The position numbers were made by a program, and so were the translations under genes. Below, one piece after another: positions 36,901-45,506 of a DNA stretch of 64,000 nt; position 1 is the first letter of the stretch, and every line of letters starts with the position of its first letter. Origin of the DNA: Salipiger marinus (lineage in GTDB: Bacteria > Pseudomonadota > Alphaproteobacteria > Rhodobacterales > Rhodobacteraceae). The notes beneath the pieces were generated by a model, which was not told the DNA's origin, did not search any database, and was given only the letters and a program-made list of their open reading frames with translations. The stretch is taken from NCBI RefSeq assembly GCF_900100085.1, contig NZ_FNEJ01000025.1, positions 1 through 64,000 on the forward strand, in the 5' to 3' direction.

Positions 36901-37736
36901 CCGCCCATGCCACCTATCCGCTGAAATGTATGCTGACACCGGCGGTGCGGGGCAATGCGGGCTGTTACCGGCCCTTTACGGTGACGGCGCCGGAGGGGTC
37001 GATCCTGAACCCGAAACGTCCGGCGGCGGTGAACCTGCGCACGCGCACCGGCTGGTATATCGCGCCCAACATCTTCAAGGCGCTGGCGGGGGCGTCCCCC
37101 GGCGCGGTGCAGTCGCATACCGGCCTGCCGACCGTGGCCAATGTCTATGGCACCGACGGGCAGGGGCGGCTTTATTCCGACATGCTGTTTTCGGGCGGCG
37201 GGCAGGGGGCTTCGGCGCGGGGCGACGGGGTGTCGGCGCTGCTATGGCCGACCTCTGCTGCCAATACCTCCATCGAGCTGATGGAAAGCCGCGCGCCGGT
37301 GCTGGTGCTGGAAAAGGTCTATGCCCCCGACAGCGGCGGGCCGGGTCAGTTCCGGGGCGGTCTGGGCCAGCGCGTGCGCTTCCGCAAGATCGCGGAGGAC
37401 GGGCTGGAAATGCTGGTTTCCTGTTACCCCGAGGGCGTCAACAACCCCATAGAGGGGCTGTTCGGCGGCAAGCCGGGCGGGGCCGCCTCTGGCCGCATCC
37501 TTGACCCTGAGGGGCAGGTGACGCGCGACGTGGGCACCGGCGATCTGCTGAGCATCACCGGCACCGACCAGATCGTCGAGATCGTGCTGGCGGGTGGTGC
37601 GGGCTATGGCCCGGCCTCCGACCGGGATCCGGCGGCGGTGTCGCGGGATCTGGCGCTTGGCTACATCACGCCCGACCACGCCCGCAGCGAATACGGGACC
37701 GCCGCCAAGCTGGCGGAAGAGGCCCCGGTGAAATGA
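33903..37736 (+). CDS. fused HyuA-HyuB hydantoinase/5-oxoprolinase
   Basis: This 1277-residue protein has the length and domain order of ATP-dependent 5-oxoprolinase: a HyuA-like ATPase part (about 1-690; GFDIGGTFTDFVLYD, ISFDMGGTTAKA, IGAGGGSIA, SDPGPACYG) and a HyuB-like part (about 720-1270; IMWSRLVNVVEEM, NDPWLCAGHL, VGHVSDIGG, SGGGQGASARG). Such enzymes open lactam or hydantoin rings using ATP, or act as acetophenone carboxylase-like proteins. Bacterial genes are often split; here they are fused. It overlaps IclR by four bases and is followed by an ABC importer, suggesting that an imported cyclic amide is the substrate. Confidence 0.9.
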   Translation: MTSASSRWRVGFDIGGTFTDFVLYDGQNAQVALHKRLTTPHDPSEAALLGLRELLEMNGITHADVSEIVHGTTLVTNAVIERKGAPVGLITTEGFRDILEMGTEQRYDIYDLFVTFPEPLVRRDMRLDVPERVDAEGRVLTPLDEAAVLRAAGELVAQGVEAIAIAFLHSYINPAHEQRAAELIRAEYPQVAVSLSSAVVAEMGEYERVVTTAANAFVQPLMVRYLTKLEGALTEAGFAGALRLMHSAGGLVSLETARDFPIRLLESGPAGGGLATALFGKAAGLEDVISFDMGGTTAKACMIENGRAEVAPMMEAARVHRFTKGSGLPIKAPVIEMIEIGAGGGSIAAIDEVGLLKVGPQSAGSDPGPACYGMGGLQPTVTDANLVLGYYDPGFFLGGRMALDLDAARAAVGRVAEPLGLGIEEAALGIHKVVVESMASAARVHLVERGKDPRQYAMVGFGGAGPAHAVDVARAMGIGSVLIPPASGAASALGFLAAPLSHEDVRSRRMELAPGFDADALNGILEGLEAEGRHHLTRAGVDPQALVVERTADMRLVGQMHEITVALPEGALSEANLDEIRARFVAAYSARFAAPFEGARIEAVNFRTRVSGPVPDLALTGAAGGGDAAAQIKSTRLCHFAEGAYETPVYDRYALRPGDTITGPAIIEERESTTVVGPADTVEIDASLTLCVRVGALPEAAALVTADMSRAQAVARIEADPIGLEIMWSRLVNVVEEMWLTVCRTAFSLVIAESQDFACELLDAEGETLAHSPRAMPVFNLTLPRAVKALLARYPAETLKPGDVLITNDPWLCAGHLFDIAIVTPAFRDGKLVGLMGTVGHVSDIGGTKDSLRAREIYEEGLQIPPMKLCDAGVWNDSLIELIRENVRNGDQVLGDIFSFVAANDLGAGRLLSFMSDYGMEDLGALAEVVQGRSERAMRAAIAAIPDGEYRSVITNNPLGEVLSYPVLVTVAGDSLSVDFDGAPPQLPQGGLNSTLNYTAAHATYPLKCMLTPAVRGNAGCYRPFTVTAPEGSILNPKRPAAVNLRTRTGWYIAPNIFKALAGASPGAVQSHTGLPTVANVYGTDGQGRLYSDMLFSGGGQGASARGDGVSALLWPTSAANTSIELMESRAPVLVLEKVYAPDSGGPGQFRGGLGQRVRFRKIAEDGLEMLVSCYPEGVNNPIEGLFGGKPGGAASGRILDPEGQVTRDVGTGDLLSITGTDQIVEIVLAGGAGYGPASDRDPAAVSRDLALGYITPDHARSEYGTAAKLAEEAPVK

Positions 37737-37792
37737 CCCAAAGAAGGGGGCGCAAAGCCCCCCGATCCTTCCCCCGACATGGAGTGAGACAC

Positions 37793-39361
37793 GTGACCCA
37801 CGCCTTCAACATCTCTCGCCGCGGCCTGCTGGCCATGGCCGGTGCCGGCCTTGCCAGCGCCACGCTGCCTGCCGCGCTGTTCGCGCAGCAGGGGCGCAAC
37901 ATCCTGATCATCGCCTCCGGTCAGGACATCCCCAATTTCGACCCGCATGTGGCCTCGGGCTATTCGGCGTCCTTCCTGATGCGCAACGTCTATGACCCGC
38001 TGGTGCGGGTCGCGGGCGAAAGCGCGGAGCCGGTGCCGGGTCTGGCGCAGAGCTGGGAAAATTCCGAAGATGGTCTGGTCTGGACCTTCCAGCTGAACCC
38101 CGACGCGGTGTTCCATTCCGGCGCCCCGGTGACCGCCGCCGATGTGGTCTATTCCTTTGAACGGGCGCTGCGGCTGGCCAAGGGCAACAGCTGGATGATC
38201 CGGGGCATCGTGCAGCCGGGCCAGATCGAGGCGGTGGACGATCACACCGTGCGCTTCACGCTGGATGCGCCTTTTGCCGCCTTCCTTGCGGTGATGCCGT
38301 GGATCTTTGTCGCCGAGCAGGCGCAGGTGGAGGCCAATCTGGGCGAGGATGACGGCCAGACTTGGCTGATGTCCAATGAGGCCGGGTCCGGGCCGTTCAC
38401 CGTTGAACGGTTTCAGGTCGGCACGATGTATTACCTTGCCCGTGCCGAAAACGCATGGCAGCCCGAGGGCGGCAATCTGGACGGGGTGATCTGGCAGATC
38501 GTGCGCGAAACCGCCACGCAGCGGCTGATGCTGCAGCGCGGCGAGGCGCATGTGGCGGTGGATCTGACCTCGGAGGACATGGACGCGCTGGAAGGCGCGC
38601 CGGGGGTGGTCCGGGTGATCGAGCCGGAATACCGCACCTTCTCCATCAAGATGAACACCGCGCAGGGGCCGATGGCCGATGTGAACCTGCGCCGCGCGAT
38701 CAGCCACGCGGTGGATTACGAGGCCATTCTGGCCTCGGCGGGCTATGCCGAACTGATGACCGGGCCGCTGCCCAATGGTATTTTCGGCTTTGACCCCGAT
38801 CTGGACGTGCCGCGTCAGGATCTGGACAAGGCGCGCGAATATCTGGCGCAGACCGAATGGGCCGAGGGCGGCCTGACGCTGCGCATGGTGCATGTGTCCG
38901 GGCTGGAACAGCAGCGGCGCTGGTCGCTGATCCTGCTGGACAACCTGCGGGCGCTGAACATCGGGCTGGAGATCCAGCCGCTGAACTGGCCGGACATGGT
39001 GGCGGCCTGCGCTTCGCCCGAAACCTTCCCGGATCTGTTCCCGGTCTATCAGACCGCGAATTACGGCGACCCGGACAACATCGCCTATGCCGCCTATCAC
39101 AGCTCGCGCAATGGCGGCTGGTCGAATGCGGTCTATGCCAATCCCGAGGTCGACGCGCTGATCGAGGCGGGCCGGGTGGAAACCGATCCCGAGAAGCGCG
39201 CCGCGATCTATCTGGAGTTCCAGAAGGCCGTGGTCGCCGATGCGCCCGACATCTTCGGCGTGCTGGAAAACCGCAAGCTGGGCCTGCGCGAGGCGGTGCA
39301 GGGTTATCGGTTCACGCCGGTTGCCTCCAACGCCATCGAGGCTTGGCCGCTGTCATTGTGA
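37793..39361 (+). CDS. dipeptide/opine-type ABC substrate-binding protein, Tat signal
   Basis: This 522-residue periplasmic binding protein belongs to the SBP_bac_5 family (DppA/OppA type). A Tat signal is visible (SRRGLLAMAGAGL, ending LFAQ), so it is likely exported folded. The mature part has the family landmarks YDPLVRVAGESAEPVPGLAQSWE, FHSGAPVTAADVVYSFERAL and GSGPFTVERF. The start GTG at 37793 has GGAG eight bases upstream. An ATG at 37733, overlapping the HyuAB stop, would add 20 residues ahead of the Tat motif and is less likely. The ligand is unknown. Confidence 0.88.
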   Translation: MTHAFNISRRGLLAMAGAGLASATLPAALFAQQGRNILIIASGQDIPNFDPHVASGYSASFLMRNVYDPLVRVAGESAEPVPGLAQSWENSEDGLVWTFQLNPDAVFHSGAPVTAADVVYSFERALRLAKGNSWMIRGIVQPGQIEAVDDHTVRFTLDAPFAAFLAVMPWIFVAEQAQVEANLGEDDGQTWLMSNEAGSGPFTVERFQVGTMYYLARAENAWQPEGGNLDGVIWQIVRETATQRLMLQRGEAHVAVDLTSEDMDALEGAPGVVRVIEPEYRTFSIKMNTAQGPMADVNLRRAISHAVDYEAILASAGYAELMTGPLPNGIFGFDPDLDVPRQDLDKAREYLAQTEWAEGGLTLRMVHVSGLEQQRRWSLILLDNLRALNIGLEIQPLNWPDMVAACASPETFPDLFPVYQTANYGDPDNIAYAAYHSSRNGGWSNAVYANPEVDALIEAGRVETDPEKRAAIYLEFQKAVVADAPDIFGVLENRKLGLREAVQGYRFTPVASNAIEAWPLSL

Positions 39362-39414
39362 CACCCGACAGGCAGGGGGGCGAGGTTGCTCCCTGACGGA
39401 CCACCCCTGCCGCG

Positions 39415-39446
39415 TCTCCGCCCGCTCTGTCCAGGGCGGGCGGAGA
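39415..39446 (+). terminator. stem-loop between binding-protein and permease genes
   Basis: TCTCCGCCCGC and its exact complement (39436-39446) enclose a ten-base loop, followed by TTGTATT. Such stem-loops after binding-protein genes reduce read-through and stabilise the upstream message, giving more binding protein than permease. It is an attenuator rather than a full terminator. Confidence 0.7.
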
Positions 39447-39480
39447 TTGTATTCCTTGCGCCGCAAGCGACGGAGGCCCC

Positions 39481-40488
39481 ATGATCACGTTCATCCTCAG
39501 ACGGCTCTTGATGCTGGTGCCGGTCCTTGTCGGGCTGACGGTCATCATGTTTGCCATCGCCCGCCTGCTGCCCGGCGATCCGGTGGGGCTGGCCGCCGGT
39601 CCCAATGCCACCGCCGCCGAACGCGCGGCGCTGGCGGCGGAGTTCGGGCTGGACCGCCCGGTCTGGGAGCAATACGGCACCTATGTCGCGGGGCTGGTGC
39701 AGGGGGATTTCGCCACGTCGCTGCTGACCCGGCGCCCGGTGGCCGCCGATCTGGCCGCCTATCTGCCCGCCACGCTGGAACTGGTGCTGGCCGCCATGCT
39801 GCTGGCGGTGGGGCTGGGCATTCCGCTGGGGCTGCTGACCGCGCTCTGGCGCAACCGATGGCCGGATTACCTGTCGCAGGTGCTGGCGATCGGGGCGATT
39901 TCCATGCCGCGCTTTTTCCTTGGGCTGCTGCTGCAGCTCTGTTTCGCCATGTGGCTGAACTGGCTGCCGCTGGCGGGACGGCTGCCGATCATCGTGTTTC
40001 CGCCTGATCCCATCACCGGCTTCATCACGATTGACGCCGCGCTGACCGGGCAATGGGACGTGCTGCGCACCGCGCTGCTGCATCTGCTGATGCCTGCGCT
40101 GGCGCTGTCGCTGAGCCCGCTTGCCACCATCATGCGGATGATGCGGTCGTCCACCATCGAGGTGATGGGGCAGGATTACGTGATGACCGCCCGCGCGCTT
40201 GGCCTGCCGCGCCATCTGATCCTGACCCGCACCATCGCGCGCAACGCGGTGTCGGCCACGCTGACCGTGATCGGGCTTTATTTCGGCTGGCTGCTGGGGG
40301 GCACGGTGCTGGTGGAAACGGTGTTCGACTGGCCGGGTCTGGGGCTTTACGCCACCAAGGCGATCCTGTCGCAGGACATGATGCCGGTGATCGGGGTCGC
40401 GCTGGTCATCGGGCTGCTGTTCGTCTTCGCCAATCTGCTGATCGACCTTGCCTATGGGCTGATCAATCCGAAGGTCCGTTATTCATGA
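39481..40488 (+). CDS. ABC transporter permease (DppB-like)
   Basis: This 335-residue integral membrane protein is the first permease subunit of the dipeptide-type importer. Six hydrophobic helices and the EAA-loop-like ARALGLPRHLILTRTIARNA are visible, plus the DppB-type N-terminus FILRRLLMLVPVLVGLTVIMF and the downstream GTVLVETVFDWPGLG. The stop overlaps the next permease start by four bases, so the pair is coupled. It moves substrate across the membrane using the downstream ATPases. Confidence 0.92.
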   Translation: MITFILRRLLMLVPVLVGLTVIMFAIARLLPGDPVGLAAGPNATAAERAALAAEFGLDRPVWEQYGTYVAGLVQGDFATSLLTRRPVAADLAAYLPATLELVLAAMLLAVGLGIPLGLLTALWRNRWPDYLSQVLAIGAISMPRFFLGLLLQLCFAMWLNWLPLAGRLPIIVFPPDPITGFITIDAALTGQWDVLRTALLHLLMPALALSLSPLATIMRMMRSSTIEVMGQDYVMTARALGLPRHLILTRTIARNAVSATLTVIGLYFGWLLGGTVLVETVFDWPGLGLYATKAILSQDMMPVIGVALVIGLLFVFANLLIDLAYGLINPKVRYS

Positions 40489-41363
40489 CCGACGCCGTGT
40501 CCGTTCCCCCGCGCCCCGACCGTCTGGCCCGTGCGCTGTTCCGGTTCCGCCAGAGCCGCCTGTCGGTGATCGGCGCCGTGATGGTGGCGGTGGTGCTGCT
40601 GCTGGCAGTGTTCGGCCCGATGATCGCGCCCTATCCGCAGGACATCGCGGGCGCCGTGTCCACCGCCGAGCGGTTCCAGCCGCCGTCGCTGGCGCATCCC
40701 TTGGGCACCAACGAGCTGGGGCAGGACGTGCTGAGCCTGACCTTGGGCGGCACCCGCGTGTCGGTGCTGGCGGGGTTCGGCGTGGTGCTGATCGGCGCCG
40801 CCATCGGCACGCTGGTCGGCGCCGTTGCGGGCTATGTCGGCGGCTGGACCGACGAGGCGCTGATGCGGCTCACTGACCTGACGCTGACCATTCCGGGGCT
40901 GATCCTTGCCATGGCGATTGCCGCAGCCCTTGGGCCGGGGTTCCAGAACATGGTTCTGGCCATCTCGCTCAGCTGGTGGCCCGGCTATGCGCGGCTGGTG
41001 CGCGGCGAGGTGCTGGCCGCCCGCGAGGAGGTCTATGTCACCGCCGCGCGCGCGCTTGGCGCGGGGCCGGGACGCATCCTGTTCCGGCATGTGCTGCCCA
41101 ACTGCGTGTCGCCGATCATCGTGAAGATGTCGCTGGACATGGGCTTTGCCATCCTGACCGTCGCGGGGCTGGGCTTTATCGGCATCGGGGTGCGCCCGCC
41201 CACGCCGGAATGGGGCACGCTGCTGTCGACCTCGCGCGCCTATATGCCGGATTACTGGTGGACCGCGATGGGGCCCGGGCTGGCCATGTTCATCGCCGTC
41301 TTTGGCTTCAACCTGCTGGGCGACGGGCTGCGCGACAGTCTTGATCCGAAAGGACGCCGCTGA
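40485..41363 (+). CDS. ABC transporter permease (DppC-like)
   Basis: This 292-residue second permease subunit has the DppC pattern: a single helix near the N-terminus, then HPLGTNELGQDVLS, and an EAA loop TAARALGAGPGRILFRHVLPN, followed by further helices and LSFIGIG-type endings. Its ATG overlaps the DppB-like stop (ATGA) and its TGA overlaps the ATPase ATG (TGATG). It partners with the permease upstream and the two ATPases downstream to form the importer. Confidence 0.92.
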   Translation: MTDAVSVPPRPDRLARALFRFRQSRLSVIGAVMVAVVLLLAVFGPMIAPYPQDIAGAVSTAERFQPPSLAHPLGTNELGQDVLSLTLGGTRVSVLAGFGVVLIGAAIGTLVGAVAGYVGGWTDEALMRLTDLTLTIPGLILAMAIAAALGPGFQNMVLAISLSWWPGYARLVRGEVLAAREEVYVTAARALGAGPGRILFRHVLPNCVSPIIVKMSLDMGFAILTVAGLGFIGIGVRPPTPEWGTLLSTSRAYMPDYWWTAMGPGLAMFIAVFGFNLLGDGLRDSLDPKGRR

Positions 41364-42382
41364 TGACCGTTCCTCTGCTGGACATCCGCAACCTGCATCT
41401 GGCCATGCGCAGCTTCGAGGGCGAGGCGCATGTGCTGAACGGGGTGGAGCTCTGCGTGAACCGGGGCGAGATCTGGGGGCTGGTGGGCGAGTCGGGCTGC
41501 GGCAAGTCGCTGACCGGGCTCAGCATCTCGCGGCTGCTGCCGGAGCCGCCCGCGCGCTATATCTCGGCCGAGATCACGCTGGAGGGGCGCGACCTGCGCG
41601 CGCTGAGCCCGCGCGAGATGCAGGCGCTGCGCGGCAAGCGCATCGGCATGATCTTTCAGGATCCAACCACCAACCTTAACCCCACCGCGCGGATCGGCAC
41701 GCAGCTGGTGGATGTGGCGCTGGCCGCCGCGCGGCATGATCCCACGATCCTGCCGCCCGCGCGCAGCCGCAGGGCCGGGGCGCGCGCGCTGGCGCTGGAC
41801 ATGATGCGGCAGGTGGGCATTCCGGACCCCGAGGCGCGGATGATGAGCTATCCGCATGAATTTTCCGGCGGGATGCGGCAGCGGGTGCTGATCGCCATGG
41901 CGCTGATCGGGCGGCCTGACCTGCTGATCGCGGACGAGCCGACCACCGCGCTCGACGTCAGCGTGCAGGCGCAGATCCTGACCCTGCTCAAGGCCATGGT
42001 GGCGGAGCATGATCTGGGCGTCATCCTCATCACCCATAATCTGGGGGTGGTGGCGCAGACCTGCAGCCATGTGGCGGTGATGTATGCGGGCAATGTGGTG
42101 GAACGCGGGCCGGTGCGGCAGGTGATCGAACGCCCGGCGCATCCCTATACCCGCGCGCTGATGGCGGCGATCCCCACCCGCGACACGCCGCGCGGCGGCC
42201 TGCAGGGGCTGGAGGGCACGGTGCCCGACCTGATCCAGCCGCCCCCCGGCTGCCGCTTCGCGCCGCGCTGCACCCGCGCGACCGAGGCCTGCCGCGCGGC
42301 GGTGCCGCCGCTGACCTCGCAGGGACCGGGGCACGAGGTTGCCTGCCTGCACCCGGTGACGGAGGATGCCCCCCATGTCTGA
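41363..42382 (+). CDS. ABC transporter ATP-binding protein (DppD-like)
   Basis: This 339-residue ATPase energises the importer. Walker A is GESGCGKS, the Q-loop is in [12 protein letters not shown], the signature is FSGGMRQR, and Walker B is [14 protein letters not shown] DppD-type C-terminal oligopeptide domain has the Cys-rich [16 protein letters not shown] typical of the family. It pairs with the DppF-like ATPase, whose ATG at 42375 overlaps its 3' end by eight bases. Confidence 0.93.
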   Translation: MTVPLLDIRNLHLAMRSFEGEAHVLNGVELCVNRGEIWGLVGESGCGKSLTGLSISRLLPEPPARYISAEITLEGRDLRALSPREMQALRGKRIGMIFQDPTTNLNPTARIGTQLVDVALAAARHDPTILPPARSRRAGARALALDMMRQVGIPDPEARMMSYPHEFSGGMRQRVLIAMALIGRPDLLIADEPTTALDVSVQAQILTLLKAMVAEHDLGVILITHNLGVVAQTCSHVAVMYAGNVVERGPVRQVIERPAHPYTRALMAAIPTRDTPRGGLQGLEGTVPDLIQPPPGCRFAPRCTRATEACRAAVPPLTSQGPGHEVACLHPVTEDAPHV

Positions 42383-43190
42383 AAGCACATCTGATCCGAT
42401 CCTGCGCATCGAGAACGTGACCAAGACCTATGCCGGGCGCAGCGGCCTGTTTGGCCGCGCGGCCCCGGTGCAGGCGCTGAAAGGCGTGTCGCTGGACGTC
42501 ACGCGCGGGCAGAGCTTTGGGCTTGTGGGGGAATCGGGGTCGGGCAAGACCACGCTGACCCGGTCGATCCTGCGGCTGGAAGAGCCTACCTCGGGGCGGA
42601 TCCTGTTCGAAGGGCAGGACATGGCGAAGCTGTCGGCCAAGGCGCTGCGTGCGCTCCGGGCGCGGGTGCAGATCGTGTTTCAGGATCCCTATGCCTCGCT
42701 CAATCCCCGGATGAGCGTGGGGCAGATCGTCACCGAACCGATGGCGATTCACCACGATCTGCTGCGGCTGAGCGCGGCGCAGCAGCGCGAGCGCGCGGCG
42801 GAACTGCTGACGCTGGTGGGGCTGGGGCCGCAGCATCTGGGCCGCCATCCGCATGAATTTTCCGGTGGCCAGCGCCAGCGCATCGGCATCGCCCGCGCGC
42901 TGGCCTCGGGCCCGGATCTGCTGCTGCTGGACGAGCCGACCTCGGCGCTGGACGTGTCGGTGCAGGCGCAGGTGTTGAACCTGCTGATCGAATTGCAGGA
43001 CCGGCTGGGGCTGACCTATTTCTTCATCAGCCATGATCTGGCGGTGGTGCGTTACCTCTGCGACCGGGTGGCGCTGATCCATCATGGATCGCTGGTGGAG
43101 GAAGGCCCGACCGACCGTATCTTCGACGCGCCGCAGACCGACTATGCCCGGATGCTGATCGGGGCCGCGCCGGAACTGCGGGTGCCCTAG
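42375..43190 (+). CDS. ABC transporter ATP-binding protein (DppF-like)
   Basis: This 271-residue ATPase completes the importer. Walker A is GESGSGKT, the signature is FSGGQRQR, and Walker B is LLLLDEPTSALDV. The start ATG at 42375 is chosen because GGAGG lies nine bases upstream, while the ATG at 42366 directly abuts that site. Its stop is at 43190, at the point where the convergent amidase gene ends, with a compact hairpin covering both stops. Confidence 0.93.
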   Translation: MSESTSDPILRIENVTKTYAGRSGLFGRAAPVQALKGVSLDVTRGQSFGLVGESGSGKTTLTRSILRLEEPTSGRILFEGQDMAKLSAKALRALRARVQIVFQDPYASLNPRMSVGQIVTEPMAIHHDLLRLSAAQQRERAAELLTLVGLGPQHLGRHPHEFSGGQRQRIGIARALASGPDLLLLDEPTSALDVSVQAQVLNLLIELQDRLGLTYFFISHDLAVVRYLCDRVALIHHGSLVEEGPTDRIFDAPQTDYARMLIGAAPELRVP

Positions 43191-43211
43191 ACCCGGCGTC
43201 CTACGCCGGGT
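43191..43211. terminator. compact bidirectional hairpin at converging stops
   Basis: ACCCGGCGT-CCT-ACGCCGGGT is a perfect nine-base stem with a three-base loop. It begins right after the ATPase TAG and includes the amidase stop (CTA on this strand). No T run follows, so it may act as a barrier between opposing transcripts rather than a full terminator. Confidence 0.6.
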
Positions 43212-44598
43212 CGACCACCTGCGGAATGCCGAAGCCGCGTTCCAGCACCTCTCCCGCGTCGAGCGCGTGATCCTCGCGCCAGGGCGGGGCGACCAGCTGC
43301 ACGCCCGAGGGGATGCCGTTTTCCACGCCCGAGCTGACCGCCAGCGCGGGCAGGCCCAGAAGCGGGATCGCCACCTGCGGCAGCTGCGCCTGCCAGAGCC
43401 GCGCGATGGCCTCGGGGCCGTCCAGATCCTCGTCCTGACGGAAGGGCAGTTCGGCGCAGACCGGCATCAGCACCAGCGGCGTGTCGGCCAGAAAGGCGCG
43501 CCATGCCCGGATCAGCCCCGACCGGCGCAGCAGCGCATGGCTGAGCGCCGCGCTGTCCCAGCGGGCGGCACGGTCGGCGTAGAAATTCAGCAGCGCGAGC
43601 GCGCCCGCGTCGCCTTCCAGCTGCGCCGCCGCCAGTTTTTCGGCATGGCCATCGGCCAGCCAGAGGTCGATCTGCAGATCGAACGCTTCGCGCAGGTCGG
43701 GCAGGCTGTCAGGTTCTTCGACCTGCCAGCCGTCGCGGCGCAGCAGGTCGGCGGCGCGGTCGAGATCGGCAAGGATGCGGGGATCAGGCTCTATCCCGCC
43801 GGGGCGGCGGACCAGCGCCACGCGGCGGGGCAGGGCGGGGCCGGAAAGCGGGGCAGGGGTGCTGAGCGGATCCTCTGGCGCGTAACCGGACATGGCGGCC
43901 AGCCCCAGCCGCAGGTCATCGACCCGGCGCGCCAGCGGGCCCGCCACCGCCATCAGCTGCGGGCCGATGGGGCGGTCGCCGCCCGACTGGTTGAAGGCGG
44001 GCACCCGTCCGGGCGTGGGCCGCAGCCCCTGCACCCCGCAGGCATAGGCGGGATAACGGATGGATCCGGCGATGTCGGTGCCATGGGCGATATGGCCCAG
44101 CCCCGCCGCCGTGGCCGAGCCCGCGCCGCCGGACGATCCGCCCGGGGTCAGCGCGGCGTTGTGCGGATTGACCGTGGTGCCGTGCTGCGCATTGGAACTG
44201 AACCAGCGGTAGGAAAAGGCGGGGCAGTTGGTGCGCCCCACGACGATGGCACCTTCGGCGCGCATGTGGCGCAGGAAGGGGCTGTCGCTGGTGGCGATCA
44301 GGTCGCGGGCCAGCGTGGTGCCGTTGGTGGTGGCATAGCCTGTCTGGTCGGCGATCACCTTGATGGTGACGGGCACGCCCGCCAGCGCGCCCGGCTGGTC
44401 CCCGGCCCGGATGCGGGCATCCAGCGCCTCGGCTTCGGCCAGCGCGTCGGAGCTGCAATCCTGCACGATGGCGTTGAGCGCGGGGTTGACGCGGGCGATG
44501 CGGTCCAGTGTGGCGGCGGTGACCTCGGGCGCGCGCAGGGTGCCGCTGCGGATGGCCTCTGCCAGATCGCGGACGGAGAGGCTGTTGGGATCGGTCAT
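43201..44598 (-). CDS. amidase signature family amidase
   Basis: This 465-residue amidase hydrolyses carboxamides to acid and ammonia or amine. The catalytic triad fits the family: Lys80 in GVPVTIK, Ser155 in GGSSGG and the nucleophile Ser179 in GTDIAGSIR, with the 24-residue Ser-Ser spacing of fatty acid amide hydrolase. The preceding ghrA stop overlaps the amidase ATG by four bases, so it is the last gene of the second ABC operon. It may process the imported amide or the product of the HyuAB enzyme, but the substrate is unknown. Confidence 0.92.
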   Translation of the reverse strand: MTDPNSLSVRDLAEAIRSGTLRAPEVTAATLDRIARVNPALNAIVQDCSSDALAEAEALDARIRAGDQPGALAGVPVTIKVIADQTGYATTNGTTLARDLIATSDSPFLRHMRAEGAIVVGRTNCPAFSYRWFSSNAQHGTTVNPHNAALTPGGSSGGAGSATAAGLGHIAHGTDIAGSIRYPAYACGVQGLRPTPGRVPAFNQSGGDRPIGPQLMAVAGPLARRVDDLRLGLAAMSGYAPEDPLSTPAPLSGPALPRRVALVRRPGGIEPDPRILADLDRAADLLRRDGWQVEEPDSLPDLREAFDLQIDLWLADGHAEKLAAAQLEGDAGALALLNFYADRAARWDSAALSHALLRRSGLIRAWRAFLADTPLVLMPVCAELPFRQDEDLDGPEAIARLWQAQLPQVAIPLLGLPALAVSSGVENGIPSGVQLVAPPWREDHALDAGEVLERGFGIPQVVDPA

Positions 44599-45506
44599 GA
44601 GGCGTCTTTCAGGGGCAGGCTGCGGAGCCGGTCGCGGATGGAGCGCACGAGCCGCACCCGTTCGGGGATGCTGGCCACATGCGGGGTGATGAGGATGCGC
44701 GGATGCGTCCAGAGCGGATGATCGGGCGGCAGCGGTTCGGTTTCGAACACGTCGAGCGAGGCGCCCGAGATATGGCCCGCATCGATGGCGGCGAGCAGGT
44801 CCGCCTCCACCACCTGTCCGCCCCGGCCCATATGGATCAGGGCGGCGCCCTGCGGCAGGCGGTTCAGGAAGCTGCGGTCGATCAGGCCGCGCGTGTCTTC
44901 TGTCAGGGGCAGCACGTTGATCAGGATGTCGATCTGCGGCAGCGCCGCGTCAAGCTCCGCCGTGGTGATGTGGCTGACGCCGGGTTCGGGCAGATCGGGC
45001 AGGCGGCGCGCGATGCCCACCACCGGATAGCCCAAGGCCACCAGCCCGCGCGCGATGGCGCGGCCCATATGGCCAAAGCCCAGCACCGCCACCCGGCGAT
45101 GCGTGGGCGAGAGGCCGGTGAGGGTGCGCCGCCATTCGCCGCGCGGCTGCTGCGCAAGATAGGTCGGCATGTCGCGATGGTGCCAGTGGACGTGAAAGGC
45201 GGCGTAACCGGCCATCTGCAGCGCCTGATCGGCGTCTTCGACCCGGAACACCGGCACATGGGCGGGCCGCGACGGGCAGGCCATGATCGCATCCACCCCG
45301 GCCCCCGCCGAAAAGATCGCGCGCAGGTTGGTCATGCCGGTGAAGCCATCGTCGGGCGGGCGGAAGGTGAAGACAAACTCCACCTCGGCGGGATCGGTGC
45401 CGTGCTGCGGGCCGCGCAGGTCCAGATCCGGCGCCTCCTCGGCGAAGATGCCGTGGTAAAGCTGGTGCAGATCCAGCGGCGGCAGCGACAGGGCAAGGCC
45501 GATCAT
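44595..45506 (-). CDS. ghrA: 2-hydroxyacid dehydrogenase, glyoxylate/hydroxypyruvate reductase A type
   Basis: This 303-residue NAD(P)-dependent reductase belongs to the D-isomer 2-hydroxyacid dehydrogenase family. Visible are the Rossmann VLGFGHMGRAIARGL, the substrate Arg context (MGRGGQVVE), the Glu in DVFETEPLP and the catalytic His in TPHVAS. Length fits GhrA (about 310). It reduces glyoxylate or hydroxypyruvate. Its start overlaps the upstream ABC ATPase end and its stop overlaps the amidase, so it belongs in the same operon. Together with amidase and aldolase it hints at handling of a small hydroxy or keto acid. Confidence 0.9.
   Translation of the reverse strand: MIGLALSLPPLDLHQLYHGIFAEEAPDLDLRGPQHGTDPAEVEFVFTFRPPDDGFTGMTNLRAIFSAGAGVDAIMACPSRPAHVPVFRVEDADQALQMAGYAAFHVHWHHRDMPTYLAQQPRGEWRRTLTGLSPTHRRVAVLGFGHMGRAIARGLVALGYPVVGIARRLPDLPEPGVSHITTAELDAALPQIDILINVLPLTEDTRGLIDRSFLNRLPQGAALIHMGRGGQVVEADLLAAIDAGHISGASLDVFETEPLPPDHPLWTHPRILITPHVASIPERVRLVRSIRDRLRSLPLKDAS

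Noticed and set aside
33768-37118. A 1116-residue minus-strand open frame opposite HyuAB
   Set aside because: It mirrors the HyuAB codon pattern, is Arg- and His-rich, and has no recognisable domain.
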